Positions 49,033 to 61,910 are shown, numbered from the stretch's first letter. The stretch: DNA of 64,000 bases from Zingiber officinale (GCF_018446385.1 NC_055996.1:133140245-133204244), one strand, 5' to 3'. Translations and numbers: made by a program. The notes: generated by a model from the sequence alone, not told the origin.

Positions 49033-51075
49033 GTTTTGCCTCTGTGTATTTGGTATTAGTTTAATTATGCACATGTCATACATAATTTAGGCAGGTTAAT
49101 AGTAGGATGTGCTAACTTTGTGGATGCAGGATCCAACTATTATGGCTTATAGTTATTATGTGTGTGATTGGACCCTTGGACATGTCAAGGGCATTTATTG
49201 TGTGTGCATGATTGTATTATAAAATACTGCAGGAGATGTATTTAGTTTTATTAGGATTTTATTTTTGATCTAGTTACATGTACATTCCTTTTATGGAATA
49301 TAGGATCGATGGATGTAAATTTTATTTTATGTTCGATCTAGTTTACATGTACATTCCTTCGAGGAATATAGGATTGAAAATGTAAAATTCTATTTATGTC
49401 GCGGATCGAATCTTGCAAGGCGTGGAACCTTTTGAGGACCAGAGGCGCAACGGAACAAGGAGCAAGATGGATGCGACAACTAAACCCGGTGACGGTGGCC
49501 AAAGATGGCAGCAGCTAGGGTTGGCGACACATGAAGGACAGCAATACATAAAAGCCATAATAGTTGAAAATTAGTTTTTCTATTTATTGCTTTTTATGCT
49601 GTGTTGTGTGTGCTTGTTAGTATGCATGCTAAGTAGGCTAGCATAGTCAAAATTCCTCACTTTAAATAACTAAGTGGGAGAGGGGTTTGTTTTTTAAATA
49701 AATTTCACGGTCTCCATTACTGGTTTATAAGTGATGCAACAAGCTTGCGCGTTGGCTCTGAGTGTCTTCCTCCATATCGGATGAGCTTGTTTGTGGATCA
49801 CTAGATTAAACTTCCATTATGGATGACTATAGGAAGTTAATTAAGAGCGTGTGATCTTCCCCATCGGAAGGGGCACAATCTTATTAATGGACTTAGTGTC
49901 AAGTAATGGTATACACTTAGGCACGTATAATAGTATCCTCCACATCGGAGTCACTGCTATTATTTGTGTGACCGAAGAAAACCAACTATTAATTTGTCAA
50001 ATAAATAGGTTGACAAGATAATAAAATTAAAAACTCCTCTTACAAATGTTTGATTTTGTATACGTCCACACTATCGTGGCATACAAAATTCACGGTGTTA
50101 GAGGTAATTTTATTTTGTCATAAAGATTTATTGACAAGATAATTAATGGGTAAACCCCTCCTCTTACAAATGTTTAAATTTTGTATACGTTCACACTATC
50201 GTGGCATGCAAAATTCACGGTGTTTGAGGTGTTGGTGAATTTAAATAATATTGTTTGAGGAATCAATGTTATTTTAAATTCAAAAGTTTGACCAAATATT
50301 TGATCAAAGACAGATCAACTATTAATTTTATTCGTCATAAAGTAAAGTTGAAGAGATAATAAAATTAATGGATAAAATCTCTTCTTTGTTTTTGTATACA
50401 TCCACATTATCGTGACATACAAAATTCATGGGGATTTTAAGGAATTGATCTTGATTAAATATTTTTGTGATTCTTAGGATTTAAAATGTTTGTCAATTCC
50501 CTAGATGTTATACTATAGAAAAGACTTAGTAGTCCCAATTGTAATAATTAGAAATAGGACTTGGACATTAAGGTAGTCTGTCTTCTTAGAACTAAGAACA
50601 ATATAGGTGTATTTAATTCATTAGTTGAAACATGTTTAGTGGTGTTATCTACCAGAACCTGGAGTGTAGATACAGATGCCATTAATCATGTCCGCAATTG
50701 ATTGCAGGGTTCCAGGAAACCCGACAACTAAATGAAAATAAAAACACCGTCCACATTGGCACTGCTATAAAAATGGCAGCTGTTGCAGTGGGAGATGTTT
50801 ATCTTTTGATAAGAATAAAATATAGATTTTAAGTAATTGTCTTTACGTATCAAGTTTAGAAAGAACTAGTTTTCAGTTTCTAAACTATTCAAAGAACTTG
50901 ATATTCTACCTCTTTTAATAACAAAGTTGTTATTAAGAAAAAGAGGGAAGTTATCTGTTCTGGTACGTTGGTTGGCAATTTATAAATCCAATAACTCCCA
51001 CGATGCAACAAATGTAAATTATTAACACGTCTTCTAACTTTAAAAGAAAGCAACCTTCGGAAATGAACCAATTAT
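49033..51075 (+). other. Internal leader region without recognisable gag
   Basis: About 2 kb lies between the primer site and the first pol motif. I find no UBN2 domain or zinc knuckle in any frame. It contains a threefold repeat (50011-50440) and repeats of the type ACATGTACATTCCTT (49265-49370). The minus-strand frame 50889-51071 has no known domain. Confidence 0.6.
50011..50440. repeat. Threefold repeat inside the 9.8-kb element
   Basis: Three copies share GATAATAAAATTAA, ACTCCTCTTACAAATGTTT, TTTTGTATACGTCCACACTA, TCGTGGCATACAAAATTCAC and GG. They lie at about 50017-50097, 50138-50222 and 50357-50431. Confidence 0.8.
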
Positions 51076-51079
51076 ATCT

Positions 51080-53630
51080 TTGACATCTAAGGCTAGGTTA
51101 TATTAACTTGAGTAGGATTCATTGGTAGCTGATGAACTTTTGGGTTCATTGGTAGTGGAAATCTTTCCAACCTGCGAGTCTTACTTGGAAGGAAAAATAA
51201 CCGAGAAGCTTTTAAGTATAAGGGGTATGGAGCCAAAGATACATTGGAATAAATTCATTCTGATTTGTGTGATCCTATGACAAGAGTTAGTATCGAATAT
51301 TTCATCTATTTTATAGACAACTATTCAAGATACAAATACATTTACTTGATGTGCCGCAAGACTAAGTGCTTTGATTAGTTCAAAGAGTACAAGGCTGATG
51401 CGGAGAAATGTTAAAGTAAAAGTATTAAGTCACTATGGTAAGATCGTAGTGGCAAGTACCTCTTGGGATAATTTAGGAGTCACTTATCAGAAGTCGGGAC
51501 TCAATCCCAACTAGCTGCACCTAGTACACCCCAACAGAATGGTGTAATAGAAAGAAGGTATAGGACTCTTATGGAAATAAGTAGATTGATGATAAATTAA
51601 TTATCAAATTCGTTTTAAGGATATACACTAGAAACATAAGTGAACATAATACCTTCTAAAGTCAGAACTCTCTACTCCCATAGAATTGCAGAATAGGCGT
51701 AAGCCTAGTCTGAAGCATATTCGGATTTGGGTGGTCTAGCACATGAGAGACACTGATAAGTTGGGCAGGAGTTTACTTTTTTGTGAGTTATCCTAAAGAA
51801 ACGAAAGTAGGTTTATAGTCTTAAAAAATCAGAAGGTCATTGTTAGAATCAATGACCGATTTTTAGAAAAGGACTATGTAATAAATCACAAGCCCATAAG
51901 TAAATTTGTTCTTAAAGAAATTATAAAGGACATGTCTAATCTAATACCAACTATACAAGATGAAATATCACAAGAAACTGCAACACGTGTCATAAATGAT
52001 ACACAGACAGTGGCTCATCGTAGTGGGAGGGTTGTCAAGCAAACCTAAAAAATTCATGTTTTGGGAGAGTTTTTGGACTTGATCCCAAATGAACATGAGT
52101 CTGATCCCGAACATATGATGAAACACTCCAAGATAAAGATGTAGCATCTTGGCAAAGAGCAATGAATACAGAATTAGAATATATGTATTCTAATAAAATC
52201 TGGAAGCTTGTAGAATCACCAGATGGTGTAAAAGTCATTGGGTAAAAATAGGTCTACAATAGGAAAAGATGGATAGATAGGAAGGTGGAAACTTTCAAAG
52301 CAAGGCTTGATGAAAAAGGAAACTTTTCACTGGTAGCCATGCTTAAGTCTATCTGGATTCTTTTATCTATTTGGCAAGTGGATGTCAAGACAGCATTCCT
52401 TAATGGAAGTCTTGAAGAAAGCATCCATATAAAGTAACCAGAAGAGTTCATTGCAAAGGGCAAAGAGCATCTTGTGTGCAAGCTCAATCAGTTTATGGAC
52501 TGAAGCAAAGCTTCAAGGTCTTGGAACATCCGGTTTATCAAAATAATCCAGACCTATGGATTTATTTAGTAACCGGATAAGTCTTGTGTATACAAAAAGT
52601 GTGTTTGAAACGTGGTGTTATTTCTTGTACTATACGTAGATAACATTTTTGGTAGTTGGAAACAATATCAAAATGTTGTCAGAAGTAAGGGTATGGTTGT
52701 CCAAGCAATTCGATATGAAGGACTTGGGAGAATGTATATATTCTTGAGATCAAAGTAATAAGGGATCGCAAGAAAGGAATATTTTACTTATCCCAAGCTT
52801 CATATATCGAAAAAATCCTTGCTCGTTTTAAGCATGCAAAACTTCAAGAAAGGTTTCTTACCTTTTTAGCATGGAGTAACTTTATCTAAAGAAATGTCTC
52901 CGTAGACATCAAAGGAGATAGAGGAAATGAAGGCAGTTCTTTATGCTTCGGCTGTCGGAAGCCTAATGTATGCTATGCACGAGATCAGAAATCTGTTTTG
53001 CCAAGGGCATAGTTAGCAGATATCAAAGTAATCCTAGACAAGGATATTGGATTGCAGTAAAGCATATATTGAAGTATCTTAGAGGCACTAGAGATTATAC
53101 GCTAGCTTACAAGGCAGTTAATTTAGTCTCTGTGAGTTGCACGGATTTTGACTTCCAATCGGATAGGGGCAATAGTAAGTCAACCTCGGGGTTTTGTGTT
53201 TATTTTAGGAGGTAAAGTCATAACTATGGAAGAGTGATAAGCATATGTGCTTTTCAGACTCCACCATAGAAGCAGAGTATATGGCAAACATTTGAGGTAG
53301 TCATAAAAGCTGAATGACTCAATAACCTCAAGATAGACTTAGATATGATTTCTGGTTTGTCCAAAGATTATTACAATTTATTGTAATAATAGTGGTGCAG
53401 TAGCAAACTCGAAGAAACCATGAGTCTATAAGGCAAGTAAACACAATAGAGCGCAAGTACCACCCAATACGAGAAATCGTATAAAAGAGGACAAGTTGTT
53501 GCCGCCTAGATTGCATCAGGAGATGACCTATAAATCCTTTCACTAAGGTCCGTAAGGCAAGAGCTTTTGATGGGCATGATGAAGGGTTGGGAATCAGATG
53601 TATGGTAGCAGATGTGACAGCTTAGTCTTT
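51080..53630 (+). pseudogene. Ty1/copia pol pseudogene (pre-integrase, integrase, RT, RNase H)
   Basis: The pre-integrase region is LRLGYINLSRIHWL and LGSLVVEIFPTCESYLEGK, with the zinc ligands partly lost. Integrase pieces are IYFIDNYSRYKYIYLM and APSTPQQNGVIERR. RT pieces are WQVDVKTAFLNGSLEESIH, EEFIAKGKEHLVCKLNQ and, for the catalytic box, LYVDNIF instead of YVDD. RNase H pieces are ASAVGSLMYAM, VKHILKYLRGTRDYTLAY, SVSCTDFDFQSD and NSKSTSGFCVYF. Stops and frameshifts occur every few dozen codons, so no protein can be made. The order identifies copia pol beyond doubt. Confidence 0.9.
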
Positions 53631-53635
53631 TAGTA

Positions 53636-53647
53636 TAAGTGGGAGAT
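53636..53647 (+). other. Polypurine tract of the 9.8-kb element
   Basis: TAAGTGGGAGAT lies directly before the 3' LTR start TGTTAGG, as in copia elements. Confidence 0.75.
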
Positions 53648-56228
53648 TGTTAGGATGTATACTAAAAGCCTAGCTTTTGGTATAAACATTTATCTAGAAA
53701 TAAGAATCACATTGGTCAAATGTCTACATTTACGATAAATGTAGTTGGTCAATTAATTTATATTATAGATAACATGGTGTGTGGTGTCACACACAGAAGA
53801 TTATGTTATTGATTCCTTATAAATTATAAACAGTAGCTCACGACCAAGATGGAAAGGAACAAACCATTGGAAGGTCGTAGTGTAATTAGGTATTAGTTTA
53901 TCTTAACTATATAATTACACTAGTACACTTAGAGTGTATTGAGTAGGACCATTTGAGGTCGTTCCTTTTATACTGACTTTATGAAGGAACAAAGACCTCA
54001 GTTATTATGGAAGTGTGTGCTCTTAATCCTAATATAATAACAAGCACATATATTTGATATTTATTTTTTTAATTTATCAATGGGTGAGATTTAGTTCGAT
54101 AAATCAATAAGCCCGATAAGTTGGGAAATGATATCACTTATAGTGTGTGTTGTTGATTATAGAAGGAAACTGTGTCCTAGTGATCTCGGTTGAGAATGTT
54201 CCCAAGAGGAGCTCATAAGGATTGTTATGTTAAACCCTGCAGGTGAACTTAGTCCGACATGACGATGAAGTTGAGTGGTACTACTCTTGGAGCTAGATAT
54301 TAATTAAGTGAGTTGTCAGTAACTTACTTAATTAGTGGACATTTGTTATCTTAAACACAGGGAGACTAACACACTCATAATAAGAAGGAGCCCAAAATGT
54401 AATTTGGGATTGGTGCGGTAGTTCAATAATAGTTCTCTAGTGGAATGAATTATTATTGATAAAATTATGTTGTGTGTTCGGGGCGAACACGGGATGCTTA
54501 ATTTTATCGGAAGACCAAAACCAATTCCTCCTCCCGGTCCCTATCGTAGCCTCTTAATTATAGAGTACTATACCCACATATACCCACCTTCTTACCCATC
54601 CCATAGAGGCCGGCCAAGCTAGCTTAGAGACCAAGCAAGGGCCGGCCAAAGTTTGGTTCAAGGGTGCTTGAAGGTGGCTGGCCCTAGCTTGGGTTCAAGC
54701 TTGGTGTGGCCGGCCCAAATTAAAATAAAAGAATTTTTATTTTTTAAAATTTTCTTTTGTGGATAACATGATTTAAAAGAGAGTTTAAATTTTTCCTTTT
54801 ATAAGATTCTACAAAAGATTAAGAGAAGAGCTAAATCTCTTTCCTTATTTGTAGATTAAAAAGGTTGATTTTAATTTTGGTAAAAACTTTCCTTTTAACC
54901 ATGTTCATAATTTAAAAGTTTAAAAAATTAATAATTCTCTTTTATTAGTTTCTACAAAAGATTAAGAAAAGATTTGATATCTTTCCTTATTTGTAGATTG
55001 AAAGGAGATTTTAATTTTTAGAGATAACTTTTCGGAAATTATCCACATGTTTAAAGAAAGATTTAATTTATAAAATTTCCTTTTAACCAATCATGAAGGG
55101 ATAAAAATTATTAGAGAAATTTTTTATAAAATTTCCGGAAGCAAATAAGGAAGTTTTAATTTATGTTTAAAATTTTTATTTGCTTAGAGATTTGGTTTGG
55201 CCGGCCATTATAATAATGAGAAGAAAAATTATTTTTAATTAAATAAATTTTTCCTTTTCATGGCAAAAGAATTAAGGAAGTTTTTATTAAAATTTCCTTA
55301 TTTGCCAAGACCAAGGATTATAAAAGAGGAGGTGGAGGAGCCTTCATGGGTGAACAACCTTTATTCTTTTTCTCCCTCTCTTCCTTGGTTTTGGTGGCCG
55401 GCCCTATTTCTCTCCTCTCCTCTTGTTGGCCGAAAGCTATCTTCTTGGTGGAGCTCTTGTTTGTGGCCGGATCAAGGAAGGAGAAGAAGAAGATAAAGCA
55501 AGCCTTGGCTCTAGCATCCCTTGGAGAATTGGTGGTGGCCGAAATTCTTCATCCTTGAAGAAATTTATTGTGGCCGAAATCTAGAAGAAAGAAGTAAGGT
55601 GGAAAGGTGGTTCTCATCTCGGAAGATCGTTGCCCACACAACGTCCGAGGTTAGAAGAGGAATATGGTAGAAGATCAAGAGGTCTTTGTCTTCAAAAGAA
55701 AGGTATAACTAGTAATGTTTTTCCGCATTATGCTAGTTTTATTTCTTTGTAAAAATACCAAATACAAGAGGCATGCGATTCTAGTATTTCGAATTAGTTT
55801 TCGATGTTGTGTTCTTTTGTTTTCTTTTCAAACTTGTGCTTCGATTGCTCTTTTTGGTTGACCTAGAGTTATTTAAGGAAATTAAATATTAGCTTTCCTT
55901 AAAAGGCTTTGTCTAGTCGGTGGTGGTTGTTCCCATATCCAAGAAGGTCATGTGTCTCGCCACGTCAGTACTGGAAGCCAATTTTGGAAATAGATATTTA
56001 ATTGTTTTCGTAACCTAGGTGATTTGGATCAAACGTGTTAAGTTTCGCAGGAGATCCAAGTCTAAACCTAAAAGAACAAATAAGTTAAACTTAGGATCAA
56101 ACGTGTTAAGTTCCGCATGCGATCCAAGTTTAATTTAAAAGAACACATGGTAGCTAGGAAAAGGTTCAGACCTTTGTACAAAATTTTTGTACAATGGAAC
56201 AGTTAGGCTTTCCGAGTAGCAACCAACA
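53648..56228 (+). repeat. 3' LTR of the 9.8-kb element (2581 bp)
   Basis: It is collinear with the 5' LTR over its full length with scattered substitutions and small indels (for example an extra ACCCACATAT near 54580). TATA box at 55319-55326. Ends GCAACCAACA, then CTTCG. Confidence 0.93.
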
Positions 56229-56233
56229 CTTCG

Positions 56234-56768
56234 ATGGGGTTATAAGCGAGCATGCTCTCAGGTCTTTATATTCTAGACTTCCGAGCCTCCGGTCGGATTA
56301 TAAGTGAGCATGCTCTTGCGCCTTTAAATTTCAGACTCCTGAGCCTCTGATCAAGTTATAAGCGAGCATGCTCTCGCGTCTTTATATTCCTGACTCCTGA
56401 ACCTCTGGCCGGGTTATAAGCGAGCATGCTCTCACGTCTTTAAATTCTAAACTCCCGAGTATCCAGTCAGGTTACAAGAGAGGATGCTCTCATGCCTTTA
56501 TATTCTAGACTCCCGAGCCTCCGACCAGATTATAAGTGAGCATGCTCTCTAACCTTTAAATTTTAGACTCTCGAGCCTTCGATCGAGTTATAAGCGAGCA
56601 TGTTCTCATGCCTTTAAATTCCAGACTCTTGAGCCTTCGGCCAAGTTATAAGCAAGCATGCTCTTGTGCCTTCAAATTCCAGACTTCCGAGCCTTCGGCT
56701 GAGTTATAAGCAAACATGCTCTCGCACCTTCAAATTCCAAACTCCTGAGCATTCGGCAGGGTTATAAG
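56234..56768. repeat. 58-bp minisatellite, right part (about 9 copies)
   Basis: Units contain GTTATAAGCGAGCATGCTC, then TCGCGTCTTTATATTCC and AGACTCCCGAGCCTCCGG. It belongs to the plus-strand Tat-like element whose integrase ends at 46202, matching the minisatellite habit of Tat elements. Confidence 0.9.
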
Positions 56769-58094
56769 TGTTGGAATCATGTGAGAGGGGGTGAATCACA
56801 TGTTAGAATAACGACAGTCTGCTCAAAGGCCAATCGGTAAATGATAGTTGAAATCCCAAAAGTCTAAATTCCAAGCAAATACACATGAACCAATTGGCAA
56901 CTCTTGGCCAATCAATCGAAAACATGTTAAAATACCAAGTGCCTACTCCAATTATAATGCTTCGAATGGCCATCCAATGGGTAAATTCAGATTGGTAAAA
57001 TAAAATTGCATCCGATCGACAAAACAAATCTAGGTAATTCAAAAATCTAGCCGATCGGCAAATCACCAAGCTTCCAAGCAACAACCCCCTCCACCAACCA
57101 CTCTCCAAATTAATAGAAAAAATTGATTGGAAAAAATCAATTAATTTCAATCTACAAAAGTCAGTTCAGTTCCGGCCATAGTTAATCCAGCTAGTAGGAA
57201 GTGATCCGGTTGCACAACTGTCAAGTTAGTCAGATTCACGCCTCCTTCAATTAGACTTGAAGGAGGCTTGTGATACAGAGAATAGGAAGAGTGACCACGA
57301 GGTAAAGAAGGTCAAATTGGTAGGTGGAGTTGTGATAAAGTCAAGAGAGGTCAATGACCATCTTTCCTAATTCTCCCGGCTAGTCGATCCATCACTCGGG
57401 CTGATCCGCCACTCTTCCTGACCGATCTGTCACTCTTCTTGGCTGATCAACCGATTGACCGACCTACTGGCCGAGCACTCTTGTCGGCCAAGCCGCCACT
57501 CTTACTGGTCGATCTGTCACTCTTCCTAGCCAATCCGCTACTCTGTCTGGTCGATCCGCTAGTCTTCCTGACCAAGCTAAGCCAACCAGTCTGCCTAACC
57601 AATCTACCACTCTTCCTGGTTGATCCACCACTCTTCCTGGCCGATCTACCACTCTAGCTGATCTGCCACTGTTCTTGGTCGATTCGCCACTCTTCCAAGG
57701 TATACCAATTGACCGATCAACCACTTTTCCAGGGCCAACCGGCCGACTAACCGATTAGCCACTCTTCTAAGGCCAATCGATCAATCGACCAACCGACCAC
57801 TCTTCCAAGGCTGACCGACCGACCGACCAACGACTCTTCTAATGTTGACCGACTGACCACTCTTCCAAGGTCGACCTAGCTACCAACCAACCTGGCCACT
57901 CTTTCAAGGTCGATCAACTGACCCTGCCACTCTTTCTAACTGAGTCGAGCCAACCTATCTTCCTGCTAAGCCGAGCCAACCAGTATTCCTGGCCGATCCT
58001 AGCCAACTAGTCTTCCTGGCCAAATCGAGTCCTCAGAATGGTCAACATTCCTTAGCCAAGCTAACCCCAACCAAGAGCGAGGTCTCTGACCCAA
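56769..58094 (-). repeat. Copia-type LTR fragment interrupting the minisatellite
   Basis: It starts TGTTGGAATCATGTGAGAGG, a G-run with GTGAATCAC as in the solo LTR at 22663, and breaks the minisatellite after GTTATAAG. I could not find the other end or a repeated ATAAG flank, so it is probably truncated on the right. Its frames (56803-57724) are LTR-internal. Confidence 0.55.
57370..58030. repeat. Degenerate CCACTCTTCCTGGCCGATC tandem repeat
   Basis: Units of about 24-28 bases, CGCCACTCTTCCTGGCCGAT and variants with AACCGACC, repeat more than 20 times with drift. The repeating frames (57439-57657 plus, 57464-57724 minus) are artefacts of this array. Confidence 0.8.
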
Positions 58095-58489
58095 TGTTGG
58101 ATGGGACTCGATCGGCTTATCCTTATAGTGCATTAATGGTCCATCAGCTCAACATTCCTTTTGGCGTTTTATGCCATGGAGCACAGAAAATATTCTATAT
58201 ACAAGTTGCACATTCAAAGCTTCCACCCTGTTAATCACAGAGATTACATGTCCATTTTGGGAAAGGTGTCAAAACATCTTTATGGTTTGTCCTTTTTTAG
58301 AATCATTTTGAGATTCATGCATAAAAGGAATCTCCATATACAGGCGCAAGTACGCGACACTACATAATTGGACACACCCATTGCTACTATTGTTTCTATT
58401 AGATTATATATATTTATTTGTTTATAGGTTTTAGGGCAATTTAATCTTTTTCCCTTTTATATTTAGAGTTTAGATTTTCTTAACCGAAC

Positions 58490-58497
58490 TATATAAG
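58490..58497 (+). promoter_or_regulatory. TATA box of the Ale-like LTR
   Basis: GAACTATATAAGATC lies about 85 bases before the primer site, as usual for short copia LTRs. Confidence 0.55.
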
Positions 58498-58573
58498 ATC
58501 TTATACTATGTATTTCTATGTATCAATTCTAGATTCAATAATATGGTTAGTTTTTTCCTTTTCTTAAATTCTT

Positions 58574-58591
58574 TATGGCATCAAAGTGGTT
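58574..58591 (+). other. Primer binding site of the Ale-like element
   Basis: TATGGCATCAAAGTGG resembles TGGTATCAGAGC-type sites, with changes. The start of the leader follows directly. Confidence 0.5.
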
Positions 58592-58639
58592 CTCCTTCTC
58601 TGACATAATTTTTTTTCTACCGCCCCTATTATTGCTTCC

Positions 58640-58985
58640 TATTATCGCTGTTGTCTCCTACTGCTACTATCGATTTCAACACGACATCTTTTTCTGCTGA
58701 TTTCGGCGCCTACGCTTTTTTCTGCCAATTTCGACTCTAATGCCCTATCTGTCGATTTTGGCACCGACACTTTTATCTGTCGATTTTAGCACCGATGCTT
58801 TTTCCTACTGATTTTGGCACTGACGTTCTATGTTGTCGATTTTGGCGTCGACGCTCTTTTCTGTCAATTTCGATGCCGACATCCTGTGTTACTGATTTTG
58901 GCATTAACGTCCTTTTCTACTGATTTCGAAACTGATGCCCTATATTGTTGATTTCTACATTTGGCATCCTTTTCTGCCTTGAATT
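58640..58985. repeat. TTTCGGCRCCGAC tandem repeats in the leader
   Basis: Units of about 35 bases, with CGATTTTGGCACCGACACTTT and variants, repeat about ten times. No long frame; it replaces most of the gag region. Confidence 0.7.
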
Positions 58986-59084
58986 TTTTTGTGTGATCAC
59001 GGGTCGTCTTGACACCAGTTTTTACGGATTGTACAGATATATATCCTTACAGTTTAGTTATTCTGAACATTATTCATTATGTCA

Positions 59085-61910
59085 TCATGTCTGGTCTTGC
59101 AGATACTTTATGGAAATATGATCCATATATGTTAGAGCGGTTTCAACAATTCCTTGCTTCACAGCCCTCTGTCATGTCAGCTTCTTCTTATATAGGTTTA
59201 ATTTGTCATTGTCTGGTATTTCAAGTATATCTTCATCCTTATGGATTTAGGACTCTGGTTCCTCCCATTATATGTCATTTAATTTATCATCTTTTATTTC
59301 TTTTTCTCTCCGTTCATCTATATCTATTGTGACTGTTGATGGTACTCCTATATCACTAGTAGGTGTCAGTTCAATTGTTACATCTTTTTTATCTCTTACT
59401 GATGTTTATTATATTTTGAGTCTTACTTTAAATCTTGTTTCTATTAGTCAATTATGTGAGTATGAATATCTAGTCTTTTTTTCTTTGTCCAATTATTATG
59501 TTCAGGACCCGCAGTATCTGAGACTGATTGAGACAGGTCATAGGCAAGGAGGACTCTATGTTTTAGATCAACTCAAAGTACCATAATTTGTAGCTTCGAG
59601 TGTAGATTTATCATCTTTTCATCTGAGTCGTTCATCTTCTGATTTTTATTTGTGGCATTCTCGTTTAGGTTATGTTTCAATATCTTGTTTGTAGTTTTTA
59701 GCTTCTACAGGAGTATTAGGACTTTTAAAAAGTTCTAATATTTCTGATTGTAGTGGTTGTAAACTGGCCAAATTTTCTGCCTTATAATTTTCTAAAAGTT
59801 TTTCTTTTTCTTCTATTCCATTTAATCTTATCTATTCTGATGTAATAGGACTCTATCTTATTCGTACAAAAGGGGGTCAAGGTATTATGTTTCATTTATT
59901 GATGATTGCACTCATTACACTTGGGTTTATCTTATGAAACACAGACTTGATTATCTTACCATTTTCAACAACTTCAAAACTCTTGTGAAAACTCAACATT
60001 CTAGAGTCATAAAATGTTTTCATTATGATTTGGGGGGTGAATACACTTCGAATTATTTTTCACAATTACTTGCTTCTGATTATACTATTCATCAAACCTC
60101 TTGTACAGATACTCCTGAACAAAATAGTGAGACTGAACGAAAACATAGGCATCTTGTTGAAACAGCCCGTTCATTTTTATTATCTACCCGTGTTTCTAGT
60201 ACCTTTTAAGGGGAAGCAATTCATACCGCTGCTCATGTGATTAATTGAATTCCAACCTCACACAATTTAGGCTTGTCACCTTTTGAAAAATTGTATGGGC
60301 ATGCTCCTCTCTATTTCTCTTTGCGTATTTTTGGTTGTACTTACTTTGTCCTTTGTCCACATGTCAAGTGTAATAAATTAGCCTCTCGGTCTGTTCTTTG
60401 TGTCTTTTTGGGTTATGGTGTTACTCAAAAAGGATAGCGTTGTTTTGATCCCGTTAGTAAAAAATTGAATGTTTCTCGTCATGTTGTATTTCTTGAGCAT
60501 ATTTCATTCTTTTCTATTCCAGCTAGTTCGCATAATATGGCAAAGTTAGATCTGTTTTGTATTGATCCTTTCAATACTGACACTGAGGAAGTTTCACTCA
60601 TAGCTCCTACTGGTAGCTCAGCTGAATCTGGTATTTTGGTTCCTAAGATATCTACTCCACATGCTCCTCCTTTTGCCATTACCCAATCATCTCCTGAGGT
60701 TGCGAATGATCCTTATCTCCACCATTGCCAATCCACTCGTGTTCGTAAGTCTACTAAACTACCATATTTTGTTTACTCCTATTATTCTCATTCTTTTGCT
60801 TCATTTGTTACATCTATTCATTGTCTTTCTAAGCTTGTATCCTCTAGAGAAGCTGTCTGTAACCCACTTTGGCATAGTGCTATGGCTAAGGAACTAACTG
60901 TTTTGCATCAGACTCATACATGAGTTTGGTTCCGTTACCACCAGATAAACACACTATTCGTTCTCGTTGGGTATATAAGATCAAAACTAAATTTGATAGA
61001 TCTATCGAATGATACAAAGCTCATCTTATTGCTAAAGGTTATTCTCAAGAGTATGACATGGATTATGAGGAAACATTTGCTCCTATTGTAAAAATGATGA
61101 CTGTTCGTACTCTGATTGGTGTTGCTTCTATTTGTCGATGGAGAATATCTCAGATGGATGTCAAGAATGCATTTTTAAATGATGATCTTTATGAAGAAAT
61201 TTATATGACACATCCTCTTGGTATTTCACACCAACCTGATGAAGTTTGTAGGCTTTGTAAAGCGCTCTATGGTCTCAAACAAACACCTCATGCTTGGTTT
61301 GAGAAGTTTTCTATAGTGATTACTTTGCTTGGTTCTCATCCTAGTAATCATGATTCGGCATTGTTTGTTAGATGTATAAGTGCAGGTCATATTCTTTTAT
61401 CATTATATGTTGATGACATGATTATTACTGGTGATGATTCTGATGGAATTGCTTACCTGAAGTTTGAGTTGACTAGTTATTTTGCTATGAAAGACTTGGA
61501 TATACTATGCTACTTTCTATATATTGAGGTTACTTATTCCCCGAAAGGTTATCTTTTATCACAGTCAAAGTATATATCTGATTTGTTTGAGCTTGCTCAT
61601 CTTACTGATAAGCCTATTGAGACTAATGCTCGATATTCTCCATCTGATGGCTCATCTTTGTGAGATCTTAGTTTGTACAAAACTATTATTGGAAGCTTTG
61701 TTTATCTCACCATGACTCGACCAGATATTGCGTATGCGGTTCATGTGGTTAGTCAATTTATCATTGTACCAACTATAATTCATTGGGCTGTTGTTCCTCA
61801 TATTCTCAGGTATCTTCGGGGCACTCAATTTTAAAGCCTTTTATTTCCTCTTACTTCATCTCTTGAACTGCATGCATACACTGATGCGGATGTTGGTGCA
61901 GGGAAAACCA
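59085..61910 (+). pseudogene. Ty1/copia gag-pol pseudogene (Ale-like)
   Basis: The end of gag (MLERFQQFLASQPSVMSAS) leads to the protease region: DSGSSHYMSFNLSSF, where D-S-G-A-S-H is expected, then SISIVTVDGTPISLVGV and YYILSLTLNLVSISQLC. The pre-integrase zinc region is FYLWHSRLGYVS and CSGCKLAKF. Integrase reads DLGGEYTSNYFSQLLASD, TSCTDTPEQNSETERKHRH and FGCTYFVLCPHV. RT is open over 201 codons (61058-61663): MDYEETFAPIVKMMTVRT, ISQMDVKNAFLNDDLYEEI, ALYGLKQTPHAWFEKF and LYVDDMIITGDD, with the YVDD box intact. RNase H begins IIGSFVYLTMTRPDIAYAV and is cut at LHAYTDADVG. About ten stops and frameshifts elsewhere. Non-functional as a whole. Confidence 0.92.

Larger units (their letters stand above)
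46436..56228 (+). mobile_element. Complete copia-type LTR retroelement, 9793 bp, target-site duplication CTTCG
   Basis: Two direct LTRs (46436-49014 and 53648-56228) start TGTTAGGATGTATAC and end GCAACCAACA. A primer site ATTGGTATCAGAGC follows the first, and a purine tract AGTGGGAGAT precedes the second. The 5-bp target duplication CTTCG is perfect (46431-46435 and 56229-56233) and lies inside the 58-bp minisatellite. The LTRs look about 97-98% identical by eye. The inside has no recognisable gag and a heavily mutated pol. It must have been copied with proteins supplied by another element. Confidence 0.93.
58095..61910 (+). mobile_element. Ale-like Ty1/copia element, 3' truncated
   Basis: A short LTR (about 58095-58573, starting TGTTGGATGGG) with a TATA box at 58490 and a primer-site-like TGGCATCAAAG precede a repetitive leader and a long decayed gag-pol. 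It breaks off within RNase H at about 61905, where another LTR-like sequence begins. The short LTR and leader fit the Ale lineage. Confidence 0.7.

Noticed and set aside
58161..58367. 68-residue frame MAFYAMEHRKYS
   Set aside because: It lies within the short LTR of the Ale-like element, upstream of its TATA box, with no known domain.
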